Assembly: GCF_023343835.1 (NCBI RefSeq)
Contig: NC_064466.1
Location: forward strand, 434,001-498,000
Source of the DNA: Lagopus muta
Lineage: Eukaryota > Chordata > Aves > Galliformes > Phasianidae
Length of the DNA: 64,000 nucleotides
Direction: 5' to 3'
In this document: positions 54,701 through 64,000 of the stretch, piece after piece
Numbering within the stretch: position 1 is the stretch's first letter
Layout of the letters: the number at the start of each line of letters is the position of its first letter
The notes under the pieces: model-generated
Seen by the model: the letters and a program-made list of their open reading frames with translations, nothing else
The model's database searches: none
What the model was told of the DNA's origin: nothing
Made by a program: the position numbers and the translations under genes

Positions 54701-57517
54701 GTGGATCCTGAGGACCTGGAGAGTGACGCCGAGGAGCTGGGTGCTGGCATGGCGGCAGCCGGGATACCCAACCCTTGCGCGGGGCCACCGGTGGGGGGTG
54801 GGGAGGAGAAATACCTTAAACCTGAACCAAAGCAACTTGAAGGCGTCGGCAAAGAGCACTTAGAGAAAAGCAGGAGGGGGACACAGAGGGTCGACTGGAT
54901 TTCACGACCCAACAGAAGCCCAAGTCCTCACTACAAAGACGTGAGCAAGCCGACGGATGTAGCAACCAACGTACCCTTCCGGGGACAGGCTGTGCGTGAA
55001 GTGCCTCCTCCGCTGACTCCGACGGTGTTCAGGAAGTCTCTGAACCCTGTCCTCAGCAAGTCCAAAACTCTGGAGACCCCCTCGTCCCATAGGAGGGGGC
55101 TGGGGGTCGACTCGGACGCAGGTGAGATGGGTGCGCTCAGCGCAGCTGAGTGGACCATCCCAAAGCCAGCTCTGCAGCTCAGCACCGACCTCGCCATCGG
55201 CAAGCAGTCGTGGACGGTGAATTCTGAGGATTCGGTGGAGAGGATCCCACTGATGTCCCTGGAGCCCACTCCCTGCAGCTCCTATGATGTGGAGATGAGG
55301 CCCTATGTGTGCAGCGTGCTGGTGGAGGAGCAGGGCAAAGAGGAGCTGGGTCCTGAGGAGGATCCCACGGTGTACACGTGCATCGAGTGCAGCATCTACT
55401 TCAAGAAGAAGGAGCACCTGATGGATCACATGCTCCAGCACAACCGCGGACCAGGGAGGGACCAAGATGGGGATGCTCTCGGAGGGCAGTGCCAGTTCTG
55501 CTGCAATGAGTGCGGGTGGGCCTTCGGGGACCTCGCGTCCCTGGAGCAGCACAAAAGGCTCCACCAGGAATCCAGGGAAAAAATCATCGAGGAGATCCAG
55601 AAGCTGAACGAGTTCCCGGATGAAGGTCGGGAAGCCCGGCTGCAGTGCCCCAAGTGCGTCTTTGGCACCAACTCCTCCAAGATCTTCGTGCAGCACGCCA
55701 AGATGCACGTCAAGGAGAGGAAGGACCAAGGAGCGAAGAGCCTGAATCTCTACGGGAGCGGAGAGCTGCAGGATAGCCCCGTGCACAGCATGTACAAACA
55801 CTTCAAACCCAACGAGCACCTGGCCCTGCAAGTGCAGGCGCCTCCGCACGGCAAAGGGCTCAGCACCTGCGTGCTCTGCAGCTTCCCGGCACCCAACGAG
55901 AACATCCTCAAAGAGCACATGAAATACGCCCATTCCCACCTCTCCTGGGATGCAGAGGTGTACGAGGAAGATCCCAACCAACCGGGAACCAGCAGGGATG
56001 CCTACAGCCCCGCCAGGACAGGCTGCTTTGCAGAGACTGATTATTTTGGCAAAGCAGAACAGCTCTTCCCTCCGCCCCACCGAGAAAGCGCGTCGCATTA
56101 CGACGTGCACAGTTTCACCGTCGATCACCCAAGACTCAACAAAAGCAACGGGGGCAGCAAAAAGGACTACGTGACGTCGGGGTTCCATGCCAGGAAAGCG
56201 GCCCCGTACGCTGCCCGCCACAAAAACCTGGGGCTCTCCTCCACAAAGGCTTATTCGCAGTTTGCTCTGCAGCACCTGAAAAAAAAAACAGCAGCTCAGC
56301 AGCTCGAAGCCGAAGGCGATGGTCTGAGGAGTCACTCAGCTGGACTGGAGGAGGTCAGGCACAAATGGATGTTTATCAACGAGGTGGGGGGCGTGGAAGG
56401 GGAGTTCTCCATGGCCGCAGACACGGATTTGATGGAGCACAGAGTCACCAAACCCGTCACCATCCCTCAAGCTGCTTTGGACCTCAAGAGGACGTACAGA
56501 GACACGCTGAGAGCCACGGACCCTTCGATTGCCTCCGAAGAGCAGCAGCAGCAGCTGCGGATGATGGTGCCCATCGTTCTGCTGGAGGAGGTCAACCCAC
56601 ACCCCAAAGCAAAGAAACGGCCCCGGGCAAAGCCCTACAAGAAGAAAACAGCATTCCCATCGCGGGAGTTCATGATGGAAGAGCCTCTTCCCTTGGATGT
56701 GCTCCTGTTGGACTCTCCTTTAGAGTTTGATGACTTTTTGGACTCCGACTCGCCCATGTTGAAAAACGAGGAGAGGAAGTGCCCGTACTGCCCGGATCGG
56801 TTCCACAACGGCATTGGGCTGGCGAACCACGTGCGGGGCCACCTCAATCGTGTTGGGGTGAGCTACAACGTCCGGCATTTCATCTCGGCGGAAGAAGTGA
56901 AAGCTATTGAGCAAAAATTTTCCTTCCAAAAGAAGAAGAAAAAAGGTAGTATGTATTCAATTTGCCGTGCTTTCTATTTTCTTGCTTTAATTGGTGGGGT
57001 TTAGAAACCCCCCCCCCCCCCCAGACTACGGGTACGTATGGTGCCGTGGCCAGCCTTGATGGCTATGGTGTGTCTCATGGCTCTTTGGGGTCTAACAGCC
57101 CCCTCCCAGAGGCTCGATCCAAACTTTTACCCACTGATTCTGTCCTTCTTTCCTCAGTTGCAAACTTTGACCCGAGCACGTTCAGCCTGATGCGATGCGA
57201 GTTCTGCGGGGCCGGCTTCGACACACGCGCCGGGCTCTCCAGCCACGCCAGGGCCCACCTGAGAGACTTTGGTATTACCAACTGGGAGCTCACCATCTCG
57301 CCCATCAACATCCTCAAGGAGCTGTTGGCCAACTCGGCGGAGTACCCCATGCTGCAGGCGGCGGTGGGAGCGGAGCCCTCATCCCCGGGCCGAGAGCCGC
57401 ACGGCTTTGTGCCCCGCAAGAGCATGACCCCCATCTCCGAGTGCAGCATTCCACGCTCTCCTCTGTCCCCATTCCCCCCATCCTGGGGAGATGAGTCCTT
57501 GCAGTCCTACAGAGACG
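33415..57517 (+). CDS. WIZ: Widely interspaced zinc finger protein WIZ, exons in window (3' end outside)
   Basis: WIZ is a nuclear C2H2 zinc-finger protein that bridges the H3K9 methyltransferases G9a/GLP to CtBP corepressors and affects chromatin looping (family knowledge). Coding exons visible are 33415-33796, 52452-52512, 54463-56945 and 57158-57517. The phases (1, 2, 1, 1) agree at every junction and give about 1095 codons. Five C2H2 fingers lie in the large exon and one in the last. The hallmark sequences are FHNGIGLANHVRGHLNRVGV, the QKKKKK run before the splice, and GFDTRAGLSSHARAHLRDFG with SPINILKELLA. Further WIZ fingers and the stop must lie to the right. The 18.6-kb intron after the first coding exon contrasts with the compact genes to the left. 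Assignment of the first two coding exons rests on frame, phase and position more than on conserved motifs. Confidence 0.92.
33800..35800. other. WIZ intron, no feature recognised
   Basis: Unique sequence of average composition following the donor at 33797. I find no exon with matching phase, no mobile element and no tandem array. Confidence 0.5.
35810..36190. repeat. ~58-bp degenerate minisatellite
   Basis: GAGATCCCCAATGTTGAGACATCC-like blocks (shared core GGTCCCC..T..GG.CATCC) recur at about 35871, 35930, 35990, 36028, 36088 and 36136. Copies have diverged. Confidence 0.7.
36200..37815. other. WIZ intron, no feature recognised
   Basis: Unique intronic sequence with a T-rich run near 36690-36705. 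No exon, tandem array or mobile element recognised. Confidence 0.45.
37820..38730. repeat. Three dispersed direct copies of a ~100-150-bp block
   Basis: AAACACGTTGGTTTTGC-type starts occur at about 37831, 38017 and 38620, each followed by GGTGGATCCCAATGGGAAG-like sequence. The second and third copies extend on both sides, sharing TTCAAG..ATTGG.ATGAGTTTT before and TTTTGCAG.GAGCTCT after. Confidence 0.75.
38735..40332. other. WIZ intron with isolated TATA-like motif
   Basis: Mostly unique sequence. CTATAAATAA occurs at about 39513, with a C/G-rich stretch (CCAGGCCCGGTCCCC) downstream. This could be an internal WIZ promoter, but no supporting exon or start codon is evident. Confidence 0.3.
40333..40700 (+). 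repeat. Inverted-duplication arm A
   Basis: This block and the reverse complement of about 43520-43885 align across their length with roughly two-thirds identity by eye. Shared strings include GGAGGTGTGATTAT, TTCTTTCTCA.CCCGG and CACCTTGCTGGA. They could be two copies of an old interspersed repeat or an inverted segmental duplication. Arm A leads straight into the 45-bp minisatellite. Confidence 0.75.
40705..41905. repeat. 45-bp minisatellite of three related 15-mers
   Basis: The basic unit is GGTGACCCAGTGGGT + GATGGCCATGATGGC + AACCCCATGGGCAAT; for example GACCCAGTGGG at 41282 and GACCCAGCGGG at 41327 are exactly 45 bp apart. Variants such as CCAGTAGTCGATGGC define longer recurrent patterns. 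All units are multiples of three, so it is open for 441 codons on plus (GDPVGDGHDGNPMGN-type) and 362 on minus. I see no promoter or splice context for translation. Confidence 0.96.
41915..42276 (+). mobile_element. CR1 LINE 3' fragment, internally deleted
   Basis: ATGCACCTCAAATACTGTGT through GCGTCCAGAGAAGGGCAGTG matches the ORF2 3' region seen in the intact copy at 8.1 kb. A deletion then joins to CATTGTCACAGGCTGCCCAG and the terminal TTCTTTTCCAACCTTAATGA with ATTCTATGGTTCTGT. It follows the 45-bp minisatellite directly. Confidence 0.9.
42280..43470. other. WIZ intron, no feature recognised
   Basis: Unique sequence between the CR1 fragment and the second arm of the inverted duplication. 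Nothing recognised. Confidence 0.45.
43480..43885 (-). repeat. Inverted-duplication arm B, with short candidate minisatellite precursor
   Basis: Read on the minus strand, this block parallels 40333-40700 and ends in CACCTTGCTGGAGTCTTGCC, then about 35 bases (43530-43488) containing GACCCAACGGGTGACGGTGA and a second GACCCAATGG. These resemble the units of the expanded array beside arm A, but here they are present only once or twice. Confidence 0.7.
43890..47800. other. WIZ intron, no firm feature
   Basis: Mostly unique sequence with a T run at about 44383-44401 and a C run near 44432. Overlapping open frames at 47049-47630 and 47207-47596 look partly protein-like but lack a donor and a supporting context, so I do not call an exon. 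Confidence 0.4.
47815..48215. repeat. ~82-bp minisatellite, about five copies
   Basis: GATGGAG..(T/G)AGT landmarks occur near 47831, 47912, 47993, 48075 and 48156, each with TTGGAG, a GCAG(G/A)AATACCAT-like block and TGAGGAGCAAT. Copies are diverged but evenly spaced. Confidence 0.82.
48541..48640. repeat. 20-bp minisatellite, five perfect copies
   Basis: GGGGCTGCAGTGTTTTCCAT repeats with an exact 20-bp period from 48544. The copies are essentially identical, so the array is young or recently homogenised and likely to vary in length between individuals. Confidence 0.95.
48645..50035. other. WIZ intron, no feature recognised
   Basis: Unique AT-richer sequence. No exon or mobile element recognised. 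Confidence 0.45.
50040..50215. repeat. ~54-bp tandem repeat, three to four copies
   Basis: CTTGGAGATCCTTTGGGTAG recurs at about 50089, 50140 and 50188 with diverged GGAAGGATCC and GTAGAGAAGA spacers. Confidence 0.8.
50628..50880 (-). mobile_element. CR1 LINE 3' fragment (reverse)
   Basis: ACCATAGAACTGTAGAATTT, GGGAGGGACCCATAGGATCA and TCAAGTCCAACTCCC are the reverse-oriented CR1 terminus. The following TGCCCTCCCCTGGATGCCCT region matches the more internal CR1 3' UTR. Confidence 0.88.
51788..51895 (-). mobile_element. CR1 LINE 3' fragment (reverse)
   Basis: AGAACCATAGAATATCCTGA, GTTGGAAGGGGCCCATTGGG and ATCATCCAGTCCAACTC are a well-preserved reverse CR1 end, truncated shortly after. Confidence 0.9.
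52452..52512 (+). CDS. WIZ: WIZ small coding exon
   Basis: A 61-bp exon with a strong acceptor (CTCTCTGTTGCAG|AT) and a consensus donor (CTCGG|GTAAGT). Entering in phase 1 it reads DEPDPALSGAVPAPAHRTEL and leaves in phase 2, exactly as needed by its neighbours. It has no domain. Confidence 0.7.
52515..54460. other. WIZ intron, no feature recognised
   Basis: Unique intron sequence between the small and the large coding exon. It ends in a good acceptor, GAACTTCTTTTGCAG. Confidence 0.5.
54463..56945 (+). CDS. WIZ: WIZ large zinc-finger exon
   Basis: A single 2483-bp exon with about 300 disordered residues first, then C2H2 fingers CIECSIYF...H..H (Cys codon 55379), CNECGWAF (55502), CPKCVFGT (about 55646), CVLCSFPA (about 55867) and, after a long linker, CPYCPDRF (about 56780). 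All keep the C-x2-C-x12-H-x3/4-H spacing. Between fingers 4 and 5 is a basic stretch (KKRPRAKPYKKK) and a Leu/Asp-rich acidic segment. PLDVL in that segment loosely resembles the P-x-D-L CtBP motif. The end, FQKKKKKG, is followed by donor GTAGTA and soon by a C run at about 57006-57022. Confidence 0.95.
57158..57517 (+). CDS. WIZ: WIZ zinc-finger exon (GFDTRAGLSSHARAH)
   Basis: Acceptor CTTTCCTCAG|TT, donor GACG|GTGAGT. It carries CEFCGAGF...H...H, the WIZ-type finger with the RAGLSSHARAHLR core and the SPINILKELL helix that follows such fingers in this family. It leaves in phase 1. The next WIZ exon is not in the window. Confidence 0.95.
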
Positions 57518-57519
57518 GT

Positions 57520-59380
57520 GAGTGAAGCCACAGACCCTTTTGCTGGCCAACTCCTCGTGAGCCTTGGTGCAGGGGACGGATTGCTTGGTGGAACCCGGTG
57601 TTGATTTGTGCATCTTTGTCGTTGTCGTCGTGCTGGGTGAAGTCTGGGGCGGGTGAAGGTGTGGTGATGAAATACCTCAAGCTGTGGATGGAGGGGTTGC
57701 CTCCTGCTTGGGTAGCAGCTGTGCTTAAGGAAATGATTTCTGTCAGCGAAACTCATAAACCCAGAATGCGCATTGGGGTGTTTGAGGCAGAGGAGTGTGC
57801 GTTGGGATATTTGGGACAGAGAAGTGGGTGTTGGGTGTTGGGGCCGAGTGTGGCCACCCTGCTCTTTACCCACGTAGAAGGTGCTGTGTTCACCCCTTGG
57901 CTGCTCGTTTTTTTCTAGATGTTGTTCTCCCAAGGGGAGGTTGAGGTTTGACCTTTGGGTCTTAGTGAGGCCCTTCCATCAGCAGAGCCCCCAGAGCACA
58001 GCACTGGGTTCAGAGCAATGGCTCTTCCCAAAAAGCTTTCAAACTTCCCCCAAAAAGCTGACGTGGCACAAAATCTTTGCAACAGCAGCGTTCTCCCAAA
58101 GACTGGAAACTTGCTCGCGCGCTGCAAGGAAGTGGCGTTGGGTGCTCCATCACCTTGTTGAAGTCCTACTTGTGGAGGTTGCGCTTCTCACTGCAGGGAT
58201 CCATCTGTCTTTAACTGAAATATCATAAAGCTTGTAATCCCTGCTCTCCATAATGAATGCAGATGAGCACAGCCAATGCCAGCTCTTAATTCTTAGCTTG
58301 AAAGAGCTGGAAGACAAAGAGCTCCAAGCCCAGGGCAGGGGCTGATGCCAAGGAGGGAGCTGAGCGGGGTTCCTGCTGCCAGTGGCTGATGCTCCTATTG
58401 TCTGGGGCAACCATTCAGAAATTCCTAGGTGCATGGTGCCCAAAATTCACATGAGGCATTGTGGATAGTGCTTGAAAGCTCAGAGTCTGGTAGGGATGAG
58501 TGTTGGGAGGTGTCACGGCGAAGGACCACAGCCACCTTCTGCTCGTGAGGGGGAGGTTGAAGCAGTTCTGAACATAGTGAACTGGTATCAGATGTCCCCA
58601 GTATTAAATTTAAGGGGAAAAAAAAGAGGGAAAAAAAAAGGATTTGTCTTGAGAAAAGAGATGTGTGTTGAGCTGTTGAGCTAGGATTTTGCCTATGGGT
58701 TCGGCCAGCAGTGCTCAGCTTTTTGGTGTGTGATGGTGGGAGCATCTCCCACCCCATCCCGTCTCCATCTCAGGTTGCAGAGCGGCAGTGGGCCGGAACC
58801 CAAAGCCAACTCACCAGAAAGGTGACAGAAAGGTGACAGAAAGGTGAAAGAAAAGTGACAAACCTCACCAAAAACAAGGAGGGGAAGGGAAGTGCTGCTC
58901 CCTGCTGCAGGGCTGTGTGTGAGATGGCTGCATGGCATCGCCAGGCTGTGTGGAACTGACTGGACTCTTGCAAAGCAGCTGAGCACACAGTTGTTGGGTT
59001 GAGGTTGGGGACGTGGGGAGGCTAATCTGAAGGGGATGGGGGCATGGGGGGCTCGATCTCTTGGTCTGTGATGGGGGACTTGGGGATTGTTTGAGGAATC
59101 CATGGGTTTGCTTGAATCGCTTGGGGTATTTCGGAGCGCTGAGAGCAGCGTGGATCTCAGCAACCTTTCCCACTGCTCCCCGATGCTCTCTGCTCATGTT
59201 TTATGCCAATCCCATCGTTTGCAGAAGGTTTTAAATGCTGTTAACGAGATTTAGGCCAGGAGCAAGTTGGAGTGAGCTTCTGGAAGGTCTCTGCTTGCAT
59301 TGCAAGGGGCATCAGGCACTGCTAGAAGCCCAGACCAGCTCTGCAAAAGCTGACTTGGTGTTTTCTTATTATTATATTCT
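57520..59380. other. WIZ intron, no feature recognised
   Basis: Unique sequence. It has a small purine run (58617-58640) and a triplicated GGTGACAGAAA motif at 58819-58850. No exon found. Confidence 0.45.
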
Positions 59381-59400
59381 ATGGTTCTGTGATTCTATTT
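59380..59400 (+). mobile_element. Possible CR1 tail remnant
   Basis: ATTCTATGGTTCTGTGATTC resembles a CR1 3' terminal repeat. The sequence before it is too diverged to assign, so this is only a possible remnant. Confidence 0.4.
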
Positions 59401-59717
59401 GATCTTGGTGTAACACAGAGCTCTTAGCAGGAAGCTTGGTTGAATGGTCCAGCATCAGGGAACTGATCCTATATCCCTGCTGGCGAGCATTCCAAAATGG
59501 CGCTGCCCCTTCCTTCCCTTGCTCGTCTCCTCCCTCTCTAAATGGAATGAAACCCCATTTAGGTGGCACTGGGGGGTTCCTCATTGCAATGCTTTGTTTC
59601 TGTTGGCGCAGCCTTTAGGGAGCAGGTTTGGGGCTGCAGATCTGGCTTGTTTGCCAGCATTTTGGGCTGCCAATGGCTTTCTGTGCATCTCTGAGCGCAG
59701 AGCGGGTGGGCACAGGT

Positions 59718-59860
59718 TATGGCTCTTCCAATTTCCAAGAAGGGCAAAGAGAGAAGCCCCGGTAATTATGGAGCTGTCAGTTTCACTTCGGTGCCCAGCA
59801 AAATTATGGAGAAGATTATTCTGTGTGTTATTGGAGGAAAAAAAGAAACCTGCAAGACAA
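59718..59860 (+). mobile_element. CR1 LINE reverse-transcriptase fragment
   Basis: Translation gives SPGNYGAVSFTSVPSKIMEK, the conserved start of the CR1 RT domain (PGNYRP(V/I)SLTSVPGKIME in the family). Flanking ORF2 sequence is missing; an old fragment. Confidence 0.88.
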
Positions 59861-59879
59861 CATGGTCATTGGTCACAGC

Positions 59880-60220
59880 CATTGAAGGTCACCCAGCTGG
59901 GGGGTGAAGGGAAGGGGATGGAAATGGGTTTTAATGATTTTTGGCAAATATTGAGGCTTTCTGGACAAAACAGAAGCACAGAGCTGGATAAATGTGTCAT
60001 GTGATGGCTGAAACACAGTGCAGACGTTGGTCGTAGCCAACACACATGGAGGGGCAGCCATGTCCTACGTGTCCTCTTGAAGGTCACCCAGCTGGGGACA
60101 AGGGGAAGGCAGTGGAGGTGTATTTTTGGGTTGTTTTTGTTTTGTTTTTAATGAATTTTGGCTAATATGGAGAATTTCTGGACAAAATACCCAGCGTAAA
60201 GCTGGGTGTGCACATAATGC
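59880..60220. repeat. Direct duplication of ~130-bp block
   Basis: TGAAGGTCACCCAGCTGGGG occurs at 59883 and 60079. Both copies continue with AAGG(G)GAAGG, a TTAATGA(A)TTTTGGC block and TTTCTGGACAAAA. The copies are about 196 bp apart at their start. Confidence 0.85.
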
Positions 60221-60229
60221 GTTGGGTGC

Positions 60230-62375
60230 ACGATGGGGTTGTTGGCGTTCAGGAAGCCTTCGGATGATGCTCTGATGGTTTAACTCTTGGTTGACTCTTG
60301 GCTCGCCCCAAAATCTCTCCAAGAAACCCTAAAACATAACTTAGAACCAAAATTAGGGGGTCCAGTACTGTGAGGCCAAGAGCTGGGCATTAGGATCCCT
60401 TCCGATGGAGAGTATTTCTAGTTTCAAGCACCTCGCAGCTCCTTGATGGATATTTGGAGAAATGAATTCTTTACAAACCATTTCTCTACCATGCAGAACA
60501 CACCCAGTTATTCCAAATGATGGGCACCACAGTGACCAGGCCAGAAGTCTTTGGGGTTATTTCCCACCAAACCCAAACAATTCCCTTTGTCTCGCTTTGC
60601 CTTTCGCTTTGCTTCACCGTGTTCAGCTTCCAGCTTTGTCCTTATCCTCCATTTCTGCATCTGTTCTGTGTATCTTTTAAACTCTATTCCGTATGCATTC
60701 TCATCTAGAATTCTGCTTGAAGGTTTGTTGCCTTTTTACTGAAATCTCTGAGCCCATCTCTACGCAGCTCTCCCCACGTCTCTGACTCCCATCTGGGACA
60801 CCGTTGGATTTGGGGTTTTTCCTTCCTTCCAGCTCTTTTTCCAGCATTTTCCCCTTAATTTAATTTTGCCTGCTGCCATCTTGGGTTTTTCTTCCCCTTG
60901 TCTTCATGGAGTGGCATTGCCCTTCCTTGTCTTCCACACACTCGACCCATCCCTGACCTGGATGGCACTGGGCTGGGCTGCCAAAGAAGGGCCCCCACTG
61001 CCAGCCCCTTCCCCAGAAGAAGGGCCTCCAGGGGTGACCTCTTCCCCAGCACATTGGAGCTTCTTCCCCTTCCAGTTGGAGCTGGAAGTGGGCATTCGAT
61101 GCCAATTATTTTCAGCACGGCTCTGATTTCCATTCTGAGCTTGGCTTTCTCCGGTTGTGGCTGCCCCCCCCCCCTCCTGCAAAGGAGAAGAAAAGGAATC
61201 AAAATCAAAACGCTGGAGCTTTGTAGACGGGGTCTTGTGTCTTTCCTCCCATCCACGAGGCTCGGCCCGAATTTGCTGCTGAAGAATGGATGTCAGAAAC
61301 CCTTTGGATGTACCTGACCCCATCAAGGCCACCTCCAGAGCCAGGTCACAAAGCTCAGGGCTGTGTCCCATTGAACCACGTCCTATTGAAGTTGTGTAGG
61401 GTGGAAGTGACGCCCCCTCCCCTTTGCCCCTGAGGACCCCCCTCGTGCTGCTCTCCTGACCTCCTTTCCGCAGTCTTTCATTCTTTTCTTGACTTCCACC
61501 TCACTGCAAAGCTCCTGTTGGCCTCTTACTTCTCTTCCTGCCCTACTTTCACGTGAGCTGAGCTACGGCCACAGGAGATGGCACCTTCATCCAGGTCTTT
61601 CCATGCAGGAATTTTGGGGTGATGCTCCCTGGGGGCAGCGCTCCAAGGTCGCAGGAACCCCTTCCACCTTTTGGTTGTGGCAGCAATGATAGGGAATCAA
61701 TTTCTTTCTTAATGCTTTGGGGAAAACACGTTTTGGGATAGCTGGAAGGAGGGAAGCTTGATGTGGGGGAGCTCTCAGTTGCCATGAGCCTGAAATACCG
61801 CATGACAGCCCCAACCCCAACCAAGCATTGAATGTTGCATATTTCTTGCTTTCTAGGACATAGGAACATCACTTATTTCTTGCACTTCTTCTCATCCCAT
61901 CACATTTCAGCAAGCAATACCTCGAGGTCTTCCTTCCCCATGCGTTTTTCCAGCTCTGTTTCCTTCCAAGCCAAGGAGAGCAGTTCCACCCCGTGGTTAA
62001 ACCCATCTGAACCCAACGCGGATGGCCAAAAGGGAAGGCAGCTGGCACGCGTGGGTTGGTAGCAGAGCCAACGAAGGGAAGCACCGTGCTGGAAACCATG
62101 GGTGGGATGGAAAGCGCAGCGCAGAGCTGGCCAAGCCTCTTGGCAGAGCTCCGCATGCCTGGCTGGCCAGCAAAAACTGATTCTTTCATCCCCGTCCCAC
62201 ATGGAGCCAATTAGTAGAACGGCGACTGCGCTCCCCGTGCCCCTCATCAGTTCCTCGCGCTGTAGGACGATGCATGGAGGAGCCCTGTGGGATCCATCTC
62301 AAGGTGCTCAAAGAGTCGGCTGATGCCATCGTGTCCATTATTATTGTTTTGCTTAATGGTCTTGGGAATCTGGAG
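60230..62375. other. WIZ intron, no feature recognised
   Basis: AT-richer unique sequence with a short C run near 61165. No exon, mobile element or tandem array recognised. Confidence 0.45.
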
Positions 62376-62377
62376 CC

Positions 62378-62830
62378 AAGAAGGGCAAGAGAGAAGCCCC
62401 TGGTGATTATAGGGCTGTTAGTCTCACTTCAGTGCCTGTGAAAATCACAGAGATTGTTCCAGGAGTTGAAAGCCAACAGTAATTGATCACAGCAACACGG
62501 GTTCATAAGGGGCAAGTCCTGCTTAACGAACTTAATTTCCTTTATGACAAGGTTACCCACCTCACTGACCAAAGGAATCCAGGTGATGTCATCTTTCTTG
62601 GGTCTCAGCACCTCTCTGCTCTCTGGTGCCTCGAGGGAGCGGCGCGGAGCTTTGTAGGGGATGCTGTCAGATAGCAGGAAAAGGTTCTTCAGCAGGTGGT
62701 GGCCATGGGTCAGATCCTGGGGCAGTGGCACCAAGCTCATGGAACGCTTGGGCACCGCTCTCAGATGTAGGGTTTGGGTTTTGGGTGGCCCTGAGCGGGG
62801 CCAGGAGTTCTCCAAGGGGAACTTTTAGGG
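62378..62830 (+). mobile_element. CR1 LINE, internally deleted (RT start joined to 3' end)
   Basis: The left part encodes APGDYRAVSLTSVPVKI, then, with frame changes, GKSCL and FYDKVTHLTD-like pieces of the CR1 RT. From about 62680 the sequence is the CR1 3' end (GGTTCTTCAGCAGGTGGTGG, CACCAAGCTCATGGAACGCT, GGTTTGGGTTTTGGGTGGCC). Most of ORF2 between them is deleted. Confidence 0.85.
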
Positions 62831-63059
62831 CAGGTGTGTGGAGTTATCTGGGATGTGGGCTGTTGTTACAAGATTTCTCTCCAATATTCTGCGTGCGCCA
62901 CGTTGAGAATTTGGCTTGGGGTGTTGCACTTCAGTAAGAATTTGAATCTCTAAAAACTTCACTGTGCTTGGGTGAAAATTGGGTGTCCAGTAGAGGTCTG
63001 GTTTTCTTTTAGCTGTGGGTGCTCTCCTCTCCCACTGCCTCTTCTTGGGTGGGGGTTTG

Positions 63060-63435
63060 AGTTGGTGGTAGAGTTTTGTGTTGGCCATAGCAGGTCAGCG
63101 TTGGCTGTAGGAGGCTGACATCAGGTAGGGTTCTGTGTTGGCCATAGAAGTTGGCATAGGGTAGGGTTTTGTGTTGGCTGTAGGGTTTTGTGTTGGCTGT
63201 AGGGTTTTGTGTTGGCTGTAGGGGTTGGCACTGCATAGAGTTCTGCTTTGGCCATAGGGGGTCAGCGTTGGCCATAGGGGGCTGACATCAGATAGAGTTC
63301 TGTGTTGGCCATAGAAGTTGGCGTAGGGTAGGGTTTTGTGTTGGCTGTAGGGTTTTGTGTTGGCTGTAGGGGGTCAGTGTTGACTGTAGGGGTTGGCATT
63401 GCATAGAGTTCTGCATTGGCCGTAGAGGTTGGCAA
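63060..63435. repeat. 19-bp repeat GGTTTTGTGTTGGCTGTAG in a ~190-bp duplicated block
   Basis: GGTTTTGTGTTGGCTGTAGG recurs at about 63164, 63184, 63203, 63332 and 63352. The larger order (GGCCATAG..GGTCAGCGTTGGC, GGCTGACATCAG.TAG, TTCTGTGTTGGCCATAGAAG) appears twice, near 63084 and 63250. Confidence 0.9.
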
Positions 63436-64000
63436 CAAGTATCAAGGTTTGGAGTTGGATTTGGAGGTTTTGCACTGGGTTTGGGGGTTTTGCATTGGAT
63501 TCGTGTTTGACATTGGGTGCAGAGTCTCGGGGTTGAGTAGGGTTTGGCTGTAGGGGTGCACGTTGGGTGTTGGTAGGGGCTTGGTGTTGGGTTGGGTTGC
63601 GTGCTGTTGGCTGTTGAGTTGCATGGCCCCATCAGTGCCAAAAGCATCTTTTGGGCTCTGTAACCAGCTTTTACCTAATAGATTCTGTTTCATTGCTTAG
63701 CACCAGGCAGCGTGTGGCCATGGCTCCCTTCTCCCACCCCCCACTGTAGTGGTGTGGTGGTTGTTGCCTAAAACCTGAGGCTCTTGGCGGTGCTGCTGCT
63801 CTGGTTTTTGGGATCAGTTATTCTTGTGAGAGGAGCTGTGTTTTCAGGGAGATCTTATTGCCCATTCCATGAAGATTTGAGTGTGTGTTGGTGCATTCTT
63901 TGTACCTTGGGTGTTGTGGAGCATGGGCAGTGCCTCTGGGGATGGCGTGTGGGCACAGCAAAGTGCTTTGCTTTTTATTAGTGTCTCCAGTAGAAACCAT
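63436..64000. other. WIZ intron to window end
   Basis: Continues with looser GTTTGGGGGTTTTGCATTGG-like units to about 63600, then unique sequence. No exon recognised before the window edge. Confidence 0.45.

Noticed and set aside
54902-56335. 477-codon minus-strand frame inside WIZ
   Set aside because: It is the antisense shadow of the large WIZ zinc-finger exon, whose sense frame has five canonical C2H2 fingers.
1-64000. tRNA, rRNA, snRNA or microRNA genes
   Set aside because: I looked for tRNA A/B-box patterns and obvious hairpins and saw none that I could support by eye; a covariance-model scan would be needed to exclude small RNAs.

Overview
This is vertebrate, almost certainly galliform bird (chicken-like) DNA. 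It shows multi-exon genes with GT-AG introns, CR1 LINE fragments (one ending in the typical ATTCTATG tail repeat), no mammalian SINEs, and the GC-rich, minisatellite-laden texture of an avian microchromosome. The gene content corresponds to human 19p13: MCOLN1, PGLYRP2, RASAL3 and WIZ. All assignments come from reading translated exons and splice sites; no database search was run.

Layout. (1) 206-5358, minus strand: the first ten coding exons of MCOLN1 (TRPML1, the lysosomal cation channel). The pore half lies beyond the left edge. Its promoter, at about 5360-5630, has a CLEAR-like E-box, an ETS site and a GC-box/RFX-like repeat that runs into a 500-N gap (5631-6130). (2) PGLYRP2, plus strand, starts inside the gap and ends at 9788, with its poly(A) signal at 10274. 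It is divergent from MCOLN1. (3) RASAL3, plus strand, coding 13357-25664: an 18-exon Ras-GAP with PH remnant, C2, RasGAP and coiled-coil regions. (4) A CpG-island promoter at 26560-27290 starts WIZ, plus strand. Coding exons are at 33415, 52452, 54463-56945 (large zinc-finger exon) and 57158-57517. The gene continues past the right edge. Exon phases agree through PGLYRP2, WIZ and all but one junction of RASAL3.

Between exons the left 30 kb is dominated by tandem repeats, a different family in nearly every intron; some are open for hundreds of codons and mimic genes. The right half has ordinary composition with scattered CR1 pieces, a 45-bp minisatellite and an inverted duplication.

Most interesting points: MCOLN1 has intact splice sites but several single-base frame breaks, mostly one extra C in a C-run, which suggests consensus error. 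A 15-bp minisatellite made of branch-point-like TTGAC units abuts a PGLYRP2 splice acceptor and has been split by a CR1 insertion. An inverted duplication keeps a short candidate precursor of a 1.2-kb minisatellite. The WIZ CpG island repeats a YY1-like plus CRE-like module and is followed by 2.4 kb of extreme G-skew. I found no evidence of a wholly new gene system; the genes have conventional immune, signalling, lysosomal and chromatin roles.
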